From Hyphomicrobium_A sp963782555 (lineage in GTDB: Bacteria; Pseudomonadota; Alphaproteobacteria; Rhizobiales; Hyphomicrobiaceae): a stretch of DNA of 64,000 nt. The stretch spans positions 682,001 to 746,000 of the forward strand of contig CAWAKB010000005.1 of the NCBI GenBank assembly GCA_963782555.1, in the 5' to 3' direction. Shown piece by piece: positions 20,116 to 28,750 of this stretch (position 1 is the stretch's first letter; every line of letters begins with the position of its first letter). Under the pieces are notes generated by a model. That model did no database searches. It was not told where the DNA came from and saw nothing but the letters and a program-made list of their open reading frames with translations. Made by a program: the position numbers and the translations under genes.

Positions 20116-21137
20116 GCGGCGGCCTCCTCGGCTTGGTCGTAGAAGGCAGCGAGGCCGTGCAAAACGCGAGGCGCGCTCTCATCGGTGCACAATTTGCGGC
20201 GCCACACTTTGACGACGTCAGCCGCGCGTCCGCTCTTCTCCAGATACCAGCCGATGTGCTTGCGGGCGTTGCGCAAACCCAGGCTCGTTCCATAGTGCGA
20301 AAGCATCGCCTCGACGTGCTCGTGCGCGATGCGCGCCTGCTGGCTGAGCGCCGGCGCGCCGGGATCGCGACCCGAGCTGAGGAACTGGGCAATCCTGGCT
20401 GGAAGCCACGGCGCTCCATAAGCTCCGCGTCCCACCATGACGCCTGTCGCCCCCGAGGCCTGCAAGGCTTGTCCGGCCTCCTGAGGCCCTTCGATGTCGC
20501 CGTTGACGACGACGGGGATCTTGACGCCCTCGCACACCTCGCGAACGGCAGCCCAGTCGGCGCGGCCCTTGAAGAACTGGCATCGCGTTCGCCCGTGCAC
20601 CGTGATAAGAGCAATGCCCTCGGCTTCGGCACGGCGCGCGAGCTCGGGCGCGTTGCGGCTCGTCTGGTCCCAGCCGAGCCGCATCTTGAGCGAGACGGGG
20701 ATGCCCACGGCACGCACGACGGCGCTGATCAGGGACAGCGCGTGATCGAGGTCGCGCATGAGTGCACTGCCCGAAAGCTTGCCGGTGACCTCGCGTGCCG
20801 GGCATCCCATGTTGATGTCGATGATGTCGGCGCCGAGCGCCTCGGCGATGCGCGCGCCCTCCGCCATCCACCGGTCCTCACGGCCGGCGAGTTGAATGAC
20901 AAAAGGCTTCAGGTCATGACCGGCAGCGCGACGCAAAACGGGCGCGCGTTGGCGCACCAGATCTTCGCTCGCCACCATCTCCGAGACGACGAGCCCCGCC
21001 CCCAAGCCGTGCGCCAACTGGCGAAACGGCAGGTCCGTCACGCCCGACATGGGCGCGAGCAGCACCCTGTTGGGGAGGGATTGCCGGCCGATCTGGATCA
21101 CCCCATCACTCATTCTCAAAGCCAACGACCGCTTCAT
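20112..21137 (-). CDS. dusB: tRNA-dihydrouridine synthase DusB (NifR3)
   Basis: FMN enzyme that reduces uridine to dihydrouridine in tRNA. The 341-residue protein begins its TIM barrel with LPNRVLLAPMSGVTDLPFR. The catalytic Cys is C112 in DINMGCPAREVTGKLSGSALM, and FMN-binding segments KMRLGW and TVHGRTR follow; the C-terminal helical tRNA-binding domain includes RNARKHIGWYLE. An alternative start at residue 9 (MSDGVIQIG) is possible. It leads the nitrogen operon and is divergent from ispDF with 157 bases between. Confidence 0.95.
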   Translation of the reverse strand: MKRSLALRMSDGVIQIGRQSLPNRVLLAPMSGVTDLPFRQLAHGLGAGLVVSEMVASEDLVRQRAPVLRRAAGHDLKPFVIQLAGREDRWMAEGARIAEALGADIIDINMGCPAREVTGKLSGSALMRDLDHALSLISAVVRAVGIPVSLKMRLGWDQTSRNAPELARRAEAEGIALITVHGRTRCQFFKGRADWAAVREVCEGVKIPVVVNGDIEGPQEAGQALQASGATGVMVGRGAYGAPWLPARIAQFLSSGRDPGAPALSQQARIAHEHVEAMLSHYGTSLGLRNARKHIGWYLEKSGRAADVVKVWRRKLCTDESAPRVLHGLAAFYDQAEEAAA

Positions 21138-21294
21138 CTGCCTATCAAATAGGCAATATCAGAAGATGCCCTTCATTTGTGCAGAATAGGGTGAACTGTA
21201 TTATTTCGCAAGCGCGAACAGCACTGAGCTGAATTGCGGTTTTGGCCCGTTACCTCTAAGCAAACCCAGGTTTTATCCTCAGCAGTGGGCGGCG

Positions 21295-22473
21295 ATGGCA
21301 TCGACGGTAGCGGTTATCGTGGCGGCGGGTCGGGGCGCGCGGGCTCGTGGCGAGGGCGGCCCTCCCAAGCAGTATCGCCCGCTTGCGGGGGCGCCGGTGC
21401 TTGCACACTCGATGCGTGTGCTGGCCGGGCATCCTGATGTCGACGCCGTCGAGGTCGTCATCCATGACGACGACCGGAGCCACTATGAGGCGGCGGCGAG
21501 ACCCTATGCCGCACGCCTCCTCGTTCCGATTTTGGGGGGTGCGACCCGACAGGAGTCCGTTCGTCTTGGGCTCGAGGCCCTTTGCGCGCGCGCACCCGAC
21601 CGCGTTCTGATCCATGACGCCGCGCGCCCCTTTCTCACAAGCGAGCTTGTCACGCATCTGCTTGCCGCGCTCGACGGCGCGCCCGCCGCCATCGCCGCCG
21701 AGCCGGTCGCCGACACGCTGAAGCGCGCTGCCCCGGATGGCACCGTCGCAGGCACGATCGACCGCGCCAATCTATGGCGCGCACAGACGCCGCAAGCGTT
21801 TCGCTTCGAGCCGATCCTCGCGGCCCATCGCCGCGCCGCCAAGGACACGCAACGGGAGTTCACCGATGATGCAGGGCTCGCCGAATGGGCCGGACTCGCC
21901 GTCAAGCTCGTTGCGAGCTCGAGTGCCAACATGAAGCTCACCACCGCCGAGGACTTCGCGCTCGCCGAGCGCCTGCTCTCTTCGCCCGCGCTCGAGCCCC
22001 GTACCGGCAGCGGTTTCGATGTGCATGCCTTTGCCCCCGGTGACCATGTATGGCTGTGCGGGGTTCGGATCGCATACACGCACACGCTCCTTGGCCATTC
22101 CGACGCCGACGTGGCGCTGCACGCCGTGACTGACGCCATCTTGGGGGCCATCGGCGACGGCGACATCGGCCAACACTTTCCGCCGAGCGATCCCGCCTGG
22201 CGCGGTGCGCCCTCACGGCTCTTCCTCGAAGATGCGGCTGCGCGCGTGCGCTCTCTGGGAGGTCGCATCGCCAACGTTGACGTGACCCTACTGTGCGAGG
22301 CGCCGAAAGTCGGGCCGCATAGAACCGAGATGCGCCAAGCCATCGCCGCGATCCTTGGGATCGACGTGGCCCGCGTCGGCGTCAAAGCCACGACGACCGA
22401 AGGGCTCGGTTTTGTCGGCCGCCGCGAGGGCATTGCGGCGCTTGCCAACGCGACTGTCCTGCTGCCGGCCTGA
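21295..22473 (+). CDS. ispDF: Bifunctional IspD/IspF enzyme of the MEP isoprenoid pathway
   Basis: The N-terminal half is IspD, which joins CTP to methylerythritol 4-phosphate (VAVIVAAGRGARARGE, the CTP loop; QESVRLGLEAL; IHDAARPFL). The C-terminal half is IspF, which makes the cyclic diphosphate (GSGFDVHAFAPGD with metal ligands D242 and H244, then GHSDADVALHAVTDAILGA). The total of 392 residues is normal for the fused form common in alphaproteobacteria. IspE, the intermediate step, is not in the window. The fusion bridges two non-consecutive reactions. Divergent from dusB. Confidence 0.96.
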   Translation: MASTVAVIVAAGRGARARGEGGPPKQYRPLAGAPVLAHSMRVLAGHPDVDAVEVVIHDDDRSHYEAAARPYAARLLVPILGGATRQESVRLGLEALCARAPDRVLIHDAARPFLTSELVTHLLAALDGAPAAIAAEPVADTLKRAAPDGTVAGTIDRANLWRAQTPQAFRFEPILAAHRRAAKDTQREFTDDAGLAEWAGLAVKLVASSSANMKLTTAEDFALAERLLSSPALEPRTGSGFDVHAFAPGDHVWLCGVRIAYTHTLLGHSDADVALHAVTDAILGAIGDGDIGQHFPPSDPAWRGAPSRLFLEDAAARVRSLGGRIANVDVTLLCEAPKVGPHRTEMRQAIAAILGIDVARVGVKATTTEGLGFVGRREGIAALANATVLLPA

Positions 22474-22574
22474 TTCGCTGCGAGGCCACCAACCCGAGAT
22501 CGTTGACCCCTGCGACAGAATCGCGGCATCAAGCGATAGGGGTTGTATGACCACGAGCGATTGCGGGGGCAGAG

Positions 22575-23063
22575 ATGAACGTCATGACACATACGCTGGA
22601 GCGGACTCCGGCCGAAACAGCTAGCATAGCCGACATAGCGGAGATGACCGCCGGTGCTTGTCTTGCGACGAGGGTGCGACAGCTCTCGCGCATTGTCACG
22701 CGCGTCTATGACGACGCCATGCGGCCGCTAGGCATTACCGCCAGCCAGTACACATTGCTTGCGCAGCTGGCTGCGCGCGACAGCATCACCGCCGTTGAGA
22801 TCGGTCACGACCTCGACATCGAGAAGTCGACACTGTCGCGCAATTTGAAACGTCTCCTGGCGCTGGGCCACATCAATATGGATCCGCCGGCGGGACGCCG
22901 CGGTCGCGGCTTGCATCTGACGGTGAAGGGTCAGACCGTCCTCAAGGATGCTTTTCCCATCTGGCAGGACGCGCAGAAGCGCACGATCGGGGCCATTGGG
23001 GCGGAGAGCCGCAACATGCTCGACAATCTTCTGCATCAGGCCGAGAAGCTCGCACCCGTTTGA
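22575..23063 (+). CDS. MarR-family transcriptional regulator
   Basis: A 162-residue winged-helix regulator. The DNA-binding core is ITASQYTLLAQLAARDSITAVEIGHDLDIEKSTLSRNLKRLLALG, with the recognition helix around EKSTLSRNLKRL, followed by the basic wing GRRGRGLHLTVKGQ. Helices at both ends would form the dimer interface. No ligand or oxidation-sensing Cys is evident: the single Cys (AGACLATRV) lies in the first dimerisation helix. Target genes are unknown. It lies 101 bases after ispDF and 70 before pncC on the same strand. Confidence 0.88.
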   Translation: MNVMTHTLERTPAETASIADIAEMTAGACLATRVRQLSRIVTRVYDDAMRPLGITASQYTLLAQLAARDSITAVEIGHDLDIEKSTLSRNLKRLLALGHINMDPPAGRRGRGLHLTVKGQTVLKDAFPIWQDAQKRTIGAIGAESRNMLDNLLHQAEKLAPV

Positions 23064-23133
23064 CGGCGGCCGGCCGCTGCGGGAAGCTTAGGTCGAGCGC
23101 GTCCCGTGCTCTCCCGCAAAACGCCAGCGCGCC

Positions 23134-23661
23134 ATGAGCAGTGTATTTTCGTCCGAGCTCTTACACGACGCTGAAGCGCTGCTCGCTGATATGCAGCGCC
23201 GCTCGCTGCGGCTTGCCACGGCGGAGAGCTGTACCGGCGGTTTGCTGGCGGGCCTTTTGACCGAGATCCCTGGCGCCTCGGCGACGTTGGAGCGTGGCTT
23301 CGTCACCTATTCCAATGCCGCAAAGACGTCGCTGCTGGGCGTCGGCGCCAGCCTGATTGAACGCTTTGGGGCCGTCAGCGAAGAGGTCGCGCGGGCCATG
23401 GCCGAGGGCGCGCTCGGCCACGCACCGGTCGACATTGCCGTTGCCGTCACCGGGATCGCAGGTCCGGACGGCGGCTCACTCGAAAAGCCCGTCGGGCTCG
23501 TCTATCTCGCAGTCGCGGTGAAAGGGTCCGATACCTGCGTGCGCGAGTGCCGGTTCGGCAGCATCGGCCGCAGCGAGATCCGGCTTGCGAGCCTGCGTGA
23601 GGCGGTTCTGCTCATGCGCGAAGCATTGACTCCGAGGGCCGGCAATAGGACGCTTCCATAA
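23134..23661 (+). CDS. pncC: Nicotinamide-nucleotide amidohydrolase (CinA C-terminal domain type), PncC
   Basis: Deamidates NMN to nicotinate mononucleotide in NAD salvage. The 175-residue protein is the stand-alone CinA C-terminal domain. The active-site motif TAESCTGGLLAGLLTEIPGAS carries the conserved Ser/Cys region near residues 29-33, and AVTGIAGPDGGSLEKPVGLVYLA is the second family motif. The N-terminal molybdopterin-like CinA domain is absent, as in YgaD/YdeJ-type enzymes. A 47-base gap leads to the pentapeptide gene. Confidence 0.93.
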   Translation: MSSVFSSELLHDAEALLADMQRRSLRLATAESCTGGLLAGLLTEIPGASATLERGFVTYSNAAKTSLLGVGASLIERFGAVSEEVARAMAEGALGHAPVDIAVAVTGIAGPDGGSLEKPVGLVYLAVAVKGSDTCVRECRFGSIGRSEIRLASLREAVLLMREALTPRAGNRTLP

Positions 23662-23708
23662 CGGGACGCCAATTGGAGGGCGCCGAAAGGTCGCAAAGCT
23701 CGTTGCCA

Positions 23709-24512
23709 ATGAGGACATGGCTCCGTTCTCGCCGCGTTGCGGCCTTTGTCGTCCTCGTTGGCTTGGCACCAGCGCAGGCTCCCGCGGCCGACATCACCGT
23801 GCGTCAGCTCGCGGAGCGGCTCAATCGTGCCGACCGCTCGCATCCGATCGACATCAGCCATCTCAACCTGCGCGACCTCGACCTGAGCGGGCTCAACTTC
23901 AAGGGCGCGAAGCTTGCCGGCAGCGATCTGTTTGGTGCCGATCTCACCGGCGCCGATCTGTCGAAATCAGATTTGAGTGGTGCGCGTCTCGATCGCGTCG
24001 TCATCATCGGTGTGCGTTTTGACGGGGCCAACCTCGCCGGAGCAAGCATGTTGCGTCCCTCAGCCTTTTCGACATTGTCGGCGCCGCGCAGCGAGGCGGC
24101 AAGCTTTGCCCGCGCCGATCTGAGCGGGGCGAAGATTTTCGGCCGCTTCAACAGAGCCAACCTGCACGGCGCCAACCTGGCTGGGGCGACGTTAGCGCCG
24201 TTCGGCCGCACGGGCTTCATCGAGCACATCTGGCGCACGGAGTTGCTGGGGGCCGATCTTTCGCAAGCTACGCTTAAAGGCGCCGATTTGACCTATGCGC
24301 TTTTGGCCTTCGCCAACTTGCGCGGGGCAGACCTGTCCGGCGCCGTGCTCAAGAGAGCCGACCTTTCTCGTGCCGATCTTACCGGGGCCGATCTGACGGG
24401 CGCCGACCTGAGCGAGGCCGACCTCGACGGTGCGATCCTGGTCGGGGTGCGTGGGCTCGATACGGTGCTTGGCATGGCCAGCGCGCACAATCGGGAGAAG
24501 ATCATCCGCTAG
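23709..24512 (+). CDS. Secreted pentapeptide-repeat protein
   Basis: About 267 residues from ATG 23709. An N-terminal signal peptide (MRTWLRSRRVAAFVVLVGLAPAQAPA) suggests export. The rest has repeated A(D/N)LXX units, for example LSGLNFKGAKLAGSDLFGADLTGADLSKSDLSG and a long C-terminal run ending near VRGLDTVLGM. These pile up as a right-handed quadrilateral beta helix. Two irregular segments interrupt it (about residues 112-135 and 175-188). The TTG at 23673 has a weak GGGA upstream but would bury the signal peptide. Its TAG stop and the TAG of the convergent COQ10-like gene share the bases CTAG. Partner unknown. Confidence 0.85.
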   Translation: MRTWLRSRRVAAFVVLVGLAPAQAPAADITVRQLAERLNRADRSHPIDISHLNLRDLDLSGLNFKGAKLAGSDLFGADLTGADLSKSDLSGARLDRVVIIGVRFDGANLAGASMLRPSAFSTLSAPRSEAASFARADLSGAKIFGRFNRANLHGANLAGATLAPFGRTGFIEHIWRTELLGADLSQATLKGADLTYALLAFANLRGADLSGAVLKRADLSRADLTGADLTGADLSEADLDGAILVGVRGLDTVLGMASAHNREKIIR

Positions 24513-24988
24513 CCGCGGCCGGGCATAGTCTCGTTGGCCGCCTGTGCGCCATAAACGACCCGCGCCCGCTCCTCGAAGGCGTGCGTATAGCGCCTCACCG
24601 CCTTGTCGAAGACTGCCCCCATGACCAGCGCCAGCATGCGCGAAGCAAACGCGTAGTCGATGAAGAAATCGATCTCCGATCCGCCGGGAACGTCGCGAAA
24701 GCGCCAGCGGTTGTCGAGGTGGGTGAAAGGCCCATCGAGATAGGCGACGGCAATCTCGTTGCGCTCGGGTTTGAGTGTGACGCGGCTGGTGAAGGATTCG
24801 CGAATGGCTCGGTAGCCGACGCTCATGGTTGCGATCAGGATGTTGTCGCCGTTCCGCGCCTCCCGCGAGCGCACGTGGAGCCCTTCGCACAAAGGCAGGA
24901 ACTCGGGATAGCGCTCCACGTCGGCGACCACGGCGAACATCTGCTGAGCGCTGAAGGGGACGCGCCGCGTCATCTCGAAGCTGGGCAC
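24509..24988 (-). CDS. COQ10/RatA-type START-domain protein, probable coenzyme Q-binding
   Basis: 159 residues from GTG 24988 (VPSFEMTRRVPFSAQQMFAVV). The pattern VADVERYPEFLPLCEGL and the C-terminal PGGSEIDFFIDYAFASRML are characteristic of polyketide-cyclase-like START domains such as COQ10 and RatA. In alphaproteobacteria this gene very often follows lipA, as here (28 bases). COQ10 aids ubiquinone use in respiration; RatA of E. coli was reported as a ribosome-association toxin, so the name alone does not settle function. GGAG and GGAAG lie upstream of the GTG. Longer in-frame N-termini are Arg/Pro-rich and unsupported. Confidence 0.85.
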   Translation of the reverse strand: MPSFEMTRRVPFSAQQMFAVVADVERYPEFLPLCEGLHVRSREARNGDNILIATMSVGYRAIRESFTSRVTLKPERNEIAVAYLDGPFTHLDNRWRFRDVPGGSEIDFFIDYAFASRMLALVMGAVFDKAVRRYTHAFEERARVVYGAQAANETMPGRG

Positions 24989-25016
24989 GTGGTGCTTCCG
25001 TTCTCCTGAAGGCTCG

Positions 25017-25970
25017 CTAGGCCTGGGCGCGGCAGCTCTTGAGGCGCTCGAAGTCCTCGGCCGCGTGGTAGGACGAGCGCGTGAGCGGGCTCGCGGCGGC
25101 CATGGCGAACCCCTTGGCGAGCGCGATGCGCCGAAGCCCGTCAAACTCGTCGGGCGGCACAAAGCGCACGACTTTGGCGTGGCGCGGGCTCGGCTGCAGG
25201 TATTGGCCGATGGTGATGAAATCGACGCCGGCTGAACGCAAGTCGTCCATGACTTGCATCACCTCCTCGCGGGTCTCGCCGAGCCCCACCATGATGCCCG
25301 ATTTGGTGACGAGGGTCGGGTTCAGCTCCTTGGCGCGCTGAAGCAAACGCAGCGAATGGAAGTAGCGCGCGCCGGGGCGGATCGCGAGATAGAGACGCGG
25401 AACCGTCTCCAGGTTGTGGTTGAAGACGTCTGGCGCGGCGGCGACGACGGTGTCGAGCGCACCGTCCTTGCGCAGGAAGTCGGGCGTCAGTACCTCGATC
25501 GTAGTCTTTGGCACGGCGGCGCGGATCGCCGTAATCACTTGCGCGAAGTGGGCGGCACCGCCGTCGGCCAGGTCGTCGCGGTCGACCGACGTGACCACGA
25601 CGTGGGCAAGCGCGAGCGCGCGCACGGCGGCGGCGACGTTGGCGGGCTCCTCCGGATCGAGGGCGCGCGGCAACCCTGTGCGAACGTTGCAGAAGGCACA
25701 GGCGCGCGTGCACGTGTCGCCCATGATCATGAAGGTGGCGTGGCGCTTGGCCCAGCATTCACCTATGTTTGGACAGCCCGCCTCCTCACACACCGTGGTG
25801 AGCCCATGCCCGCGGACGATGCGTGTCGTCTCAGCGAGCGCAGCCGACCCCGGGGCTCTGACGCGGATCCAGGCTGGCTTCGCGAGGCGCGTTTTAACGG
25901 CTGCATTTGACGCGCCGGGATCGACGTCCGGCGCATCCTTCAGCGTCGAGGTGGCAATCTGGTTTGCCAT
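25017..25970 (-). CDS. lipA: Lipoyl synthase LipA
   Basis: Radical SAM enzyme that inserts two sulfurs into octanoyl-lysine of lipoyl domains. From ATG 25970 the protein is 317 residues. The auxiliary cluster motif CEEAGCPNIGEC and the radical SAM motif CTRACAFC are intact, as is the C-terminal RSSYHAAE that supplies the conserved Ser ligand. GGAG precedes the ATG at 25970; an upstream ATG at 25997 adds nine residues. Clustering with pdhABC and lpdA makes sense because PDH E2 or E1-beta is its main substrate. LipB, which makes the octanoyl-lysine, is not in the window. Confidence 0.96.
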   Translation of the reverse strand: MANQIATSTLKDAPDVDPGASNAAVKTRLAKPAWIRVRAPGSAALAETTRIVRGHGLTTVCEEAGCPNIGECWAKRHATFMIMGDTCTRACAFCNVRTGLPRALDPEEPANVAAAVRALALAHVVVTSVDRDDLADGGAAHFAQVITAIRAAVPKTTIEVLTPDFLRKDGALDTVVAAAPDVFNHNLETVPRLYLAIRPGARYFHSLRLLQRAKELNPTLVTKSGIMVGLGETREEVMQVMDDLRSAGVDFITIGQYLQPSPRHAKVVRFVPPDEFDGLRRIALAKGFAMAAASPLTRSSYHAAEDFERLKSCRAQA

Positions 25971-26052
25971 CGGAGCTCCGACCGGGTGATTGGCCATGCC
26001 TCAACGTGGCCGGGGTAAGCAGGCAAATCAAGCCCGGACGTTGGACGCGGCG

Positions 26053-26322
26053 CTAACGCCCGATGATGCGCGCCAGAATGACCACCAAAACCGCTCCCAC
26101 CGTCGAGACCAGGATTTGATGGGCCCAGGGCGAGTCGACCAGGAATGGGACCTTGAGGAGCCCTGCCTGCACCAGTGCGCCACCGACGAACGAGCCGATA
26201 ATTCCGACGAAGATGTTGCGGATCAGGCCGCCGCCGCCCAGCACCAGGCCGGCCAGCCAACCGGCGACGAGCCCGTTCACGGCCATGACGATCCACGGCA
26301 GATAAGATGAGTAGTCCTCCAC
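26053..26322 (-). CDS. GlsB/YeaQ/YmgE-family small membrane protein, copy 2
   Basis: 89 residues with three hydrophobic helices and the Gly-rich core GWLAGLVLGGGGLIRNIFVGIIGSFVGG typical of the transglycosylase-associated (YeaQ/GlsB) family, linked to stress response in several bacteria although no enzyme activity is established. It ends ILARIIGR. A closely similar paralogue lies 42 bases upstream (26365-26622); both lie between lpdA and lipA in the same direction. Tandem duplication with divergence is the simplest reading. Confidence 0.85.
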   Translation of the reverse strand: MEDYSSYLPWIVMAVNGLVAGWLAGLVLGGGGLIRNIFVGIIGSFVGGALVQAGLLKVPFLVDSPWAHQILVSTVGAVLVVILARIIGR

Positions 26323-26364
26323 GTCTCGCTCTCCCTCGCATCACTGCTTTTTATTTGGCGAAGT

Positions 26365-26622
26365 CTACGCAATAACCCGCGCAAGAATGACGACAATGAT
26401 CGCTCCAACCGACGCGGTTACGATCTGCGAGACGAGACGGTTTCTAATCCCCAGATCGATGTTGAGCACGTCGAAAAGATAGCCGCCAACGAAGGCCCCT
26501 ATGAGCCCTGTCACCAGATAGCGCAAGATGCCGCCACCGCCACCGACGAGCAGCGAGGCGATGAAGCCCGCCGCGAGACCGATGAAGACAAAGATTAGAA
26601 GCGCTCGCGTCTCAATGTTCAT
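26365..26622 (-). CDS. GlsB/YeaQ/YmgE-family small membrane protein, copy 1
   Basis: 85 residues, three hydrophobic helices, core GFIASLLVGGGGGILRYLVTGLIGAFVGGYLF, ending VVILARVIA. Shares pattern and C-terminus with the neighbour at 26053-26322. It begins 36 bases after the lpdA stop, so it is probably transcribed with the pyruvate dehydrogenase/lipoate genes. No catalytic residue is apparent. Function in the membrane is not known. Confidence 0.85.
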   Translation of the reverse strand: MNIETRALLIFVFIGLAAGFIASLLVGGGGGILRYLVTGLIGAFVGGYLFDVLNIDLGIRNRLVSQIVTASVGAIIVVILARVIA

Positions 26623-26658
26623 GGGGTTCCTCGTGCGGTCTCACTGGGGCTCTGCGTG

Positions 26659-28131
26659 TCAGCCGGAAGACGACCCTCGGCCGGGTGGCGGAACATGGAG
26701 GGCGCGCCCGTAGGCCGCCAGCGCGCTTTCGCCCATCATCTCCGATAGCGTCGGATGTGGGAAGACCGTGCGCATGAGATCCTCTTCGGTCGCCTCCAGC
26801 TGCATGGCGATGACAAAGCCTTGAATGAGCTCGGTCACCTCCGCGCCGACCATATGCGCGCCGACAAGCTCGCCTGTCTGCGCATCGAAGATGGTCTTGA
26901 CGAGACCCTCGCGCTCGCCGAGCGCCAGCGCTTTGCCATTGGCGCGGAATGGAAAGCGGCCGACGCGGACCTGCCGGCCTTCGGCTTTGGCCTGGGTCTC
27001 GGTCAGGCCGACGGAAGCGATCTGCGGGCGGCTATAGGTGCATGCGGGAACGCGGCGCTTGTCGAGCGGGTGCGTTTCCAAACCCTTGATCGCCTCCACG
27101 CAAATGACGCCCTCGTGCTCGGCCTTATGGGCGAGCATGGGCGGCCCGGCCACGTCGCCGATCGCATAGAGGCCTGGCACATTCGTACGGCCCACACCGT
27201 CGGCCTCGATGAGGCCCTTCGAGATTCGCACGCCCAGGGCTTCGAGACCCAACCCATCGGTGTTGCCGACGACGCCCACAGCCGAGACGAGCCGCTCAGC
27301 GGTAAGGCTCTGGCGCTTGCCGCCCGCGAGTTCGACCGCCGCCGTTACCTGATCGTCCCCCTTCTCCACCCCCGTTACTTTTGCGCCGGTGAGGATCTTG
27401 ATCCCGGCCTTCTCGAACGCCTTGCGCGCCAGGGCCGCGATCTCCGTGTCCTCAGCCGGAAGGATCTCAGGCAGGATCTCGACGACGGTCACCTCGGCGC
27501 CCAGCGCCCGGTAGAAAGAGGCAAATTCGATGCCGATGGCGCCGGAACCGACGATCAGCAGGGATTTGGGCAGCACAGGTGGAACCATCGCCTCGAAGTA
27601 GGTCCAGATCAGCCGTCCGTCGGGCTCCAATCCGGGAAGCGTGCGCGGGCGGGCCCCGGTGGCAATGAGGATGTGGCGCACGCGGTAGCGACCGGGGCCC
27701 AGCGCGTCCTTTGGGGGCGGCACCACGACCTTGTTGCTCTTGCGCGCGGGCTCAACAACGAGTGTCCCGGCGGACTCGATCCGAGCCTCTCCCCAGATGA
27801 CGTCGACGCCGTTCTTCTTCAGGAGAAAGGCCACGCCCGAATTGAGCTCGGCGGCAACGGAGCGCGAGCGTGCAACGAGGGCCTCAAGGTCGATGCGAGG
27901 CGAGCCATCGAGCACCACCCCGAAGTCTCGGGCTATGTCCGCTTCATGCCGGATCTCGGCGGAGCGCAGTAGCGCCTTCGTCGGGATGCAGCCCCAATTG
28001 AGGCAGATGCCGCCCAAGTGAGCACGCTCAACGACGGCTGTTCGCAGTCCGAGCTGGGCGGCACGGATGGCCGCCACGTAGCCGCCCGGCCCCGCTCCCA
28101 CGACGATGACGTCATAGTCGTTGGACGGCAT
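26659..28131 (-). CDS. lpdA: Dihydrolipoyl dehydrogenase (E3)
   Basis: FAD enzyme that reoxidises dihydrolipoyl groups with NAD for pyruvate dehydrogenase. The 490-residue protein starts MPSNDYDVIVVGAGPGGYVAAIRAAQLG (FAD-binding Rossmann motif). Redox-active disulfide is in GGICLNWGCIPTKALL, the NAD site in IVGSGAIGIEFASFY, and the C-terminal interface has HPHPTLSE with the catalytic His-Glu pair (FPHPTLSEMMGE). No lipoyl domain is fused to it, which matters for the E2 question in this operon. ATG 28131 is chosen over 28155 because it removes MLWLRDAP, which is outside the family pattern. Confidence 0.95.
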   Translation of the reverse strand: MPSNDYDVIVVGAGPGGYVAAIRAAQLGLRTAVVERAHLGGICLNWGCIPTKALLRSAEIRHEADIARDFGVVLDGSPRIDLEALVARSRSVAAELNSGVAFLLKKNGVDVIWGEARIESAGTLVVEPARKSNKVVVPPPKDALGPGRYRVRHILIATGARPRTLPGLEPDGRLIWTYFEAMVPPVLPKSLLIVGSGAIGIEFASFYRALGAEVTVVEILPEILPAEDTEIAALARKAFEKAGIKILTGAKVTGVEKGDDQVTAAVELAGGKRQSLTAERLVSAVGVVGNTDGLGLEALGVRISKGLIEADGVGRTNVPGLYAIGDVAGPPMLAHKAEHEGVICVEAIKGLETHPLDKRRVPACTYSRPQIASVGLTETQAKAEGRQVRVGRFPFRANGKALALGEREGLVKTIFDAQTGELVGAHMVGAEVTELIQGFVIAMQLEATEEDLMRTVFPHPTLSEMMGESALAAYGRALHVPPPGRGSSSG

Positions 28132-28249
28132 GGGCGCATCCCTTAGCCAAAGCAAAGGCCCCGGAGCCGTACGGCGCCGAGGCCCTGATCCTCAATCCGA
28201 TCAGCCGCACCGCTGCGGTCGGCCACGCGGGCCAAAACGTCACGTTGCC

Positions 28250-28552
28250 TCAGACGTGGCAGCGCGCTCCGAGGTACTGGTTCAACAACCGGTTGTAGAG
28301 ATCGGCTTGCGCCTTCTGAGCCGCCGACATTTTCTTGCCGGCGTTCTGCCGTTCCACCAGTGCTGGAACGCCCTGGCTGTCCAGCTTGTTGAGATTGGTG
28401 CGAATCGATTGGCAGCTCTCGCCGGCGCTCAACGACGTCGGGCCCGGGTCGCCGCCACTGTCTCCGTTGGCCGCGCAACCGGCCAGCGCCAGCGCCGCGA
28501 GGCCGACAGCCAGTCCCTTGAAATCAGGCGTGATCTGACGACCTACCGACAC
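28250..28552 (-). CDS. Small putative lipoprotein
   Basis: 100 residues from a GTG start preceded by GGCGGAGGGAACC, a strong ribosome site that decides the start over an ATG at 28597. Signal peptide VSVGRQITPDFKGLAVGLAALALAGC ends in a lipobox (LAGC, Cys 26). The mature part has two further Cys (ESCQSI and GARCHV) and a helical, Gln/Asn-rich body (LVERQNAGKKMSAAQKAQADLYNRLLNQ). No domain recognised. Lies between another lipoprotein gene and lpdA. Confidence 0.7.
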   Translation of the reverse strand: MSVGRQITPDFKGLAVGLAALALAGCAANGDSGGDPGPTSLSAGESCQSIRTNLNKLDSQGVPALVERQNAGKKMSAAQKAQADLYNRLLNQYLGARCHV

Positions 28553-28750
28553 GGTTCCCTCCGCCTGCCACGAAGAAAGCAGCTGGTTTTTCACCACAGG
28601 GGACTGAAGCGCGCAACCCCTCTCGCGGTCGATCCCATTGGAAAGCCACTGGCGTATCCCGTTTGCGACGCCTCAAATTCGTGCACAGCGCACAGGCAAG
28701 CGTTTGAACCGCGCATGTCGGCGGCTCGGCCTCAGGTACCTACGGCTATA

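Noticed and set aside
23064..23080. GCGGCCGGCCGC palindrome between marR and pncC as a MarR operator
   Set aside because: Low-complexity GC palindrome; MarR sites are usually AT-containing and about 16-20 bases; no second copy found.
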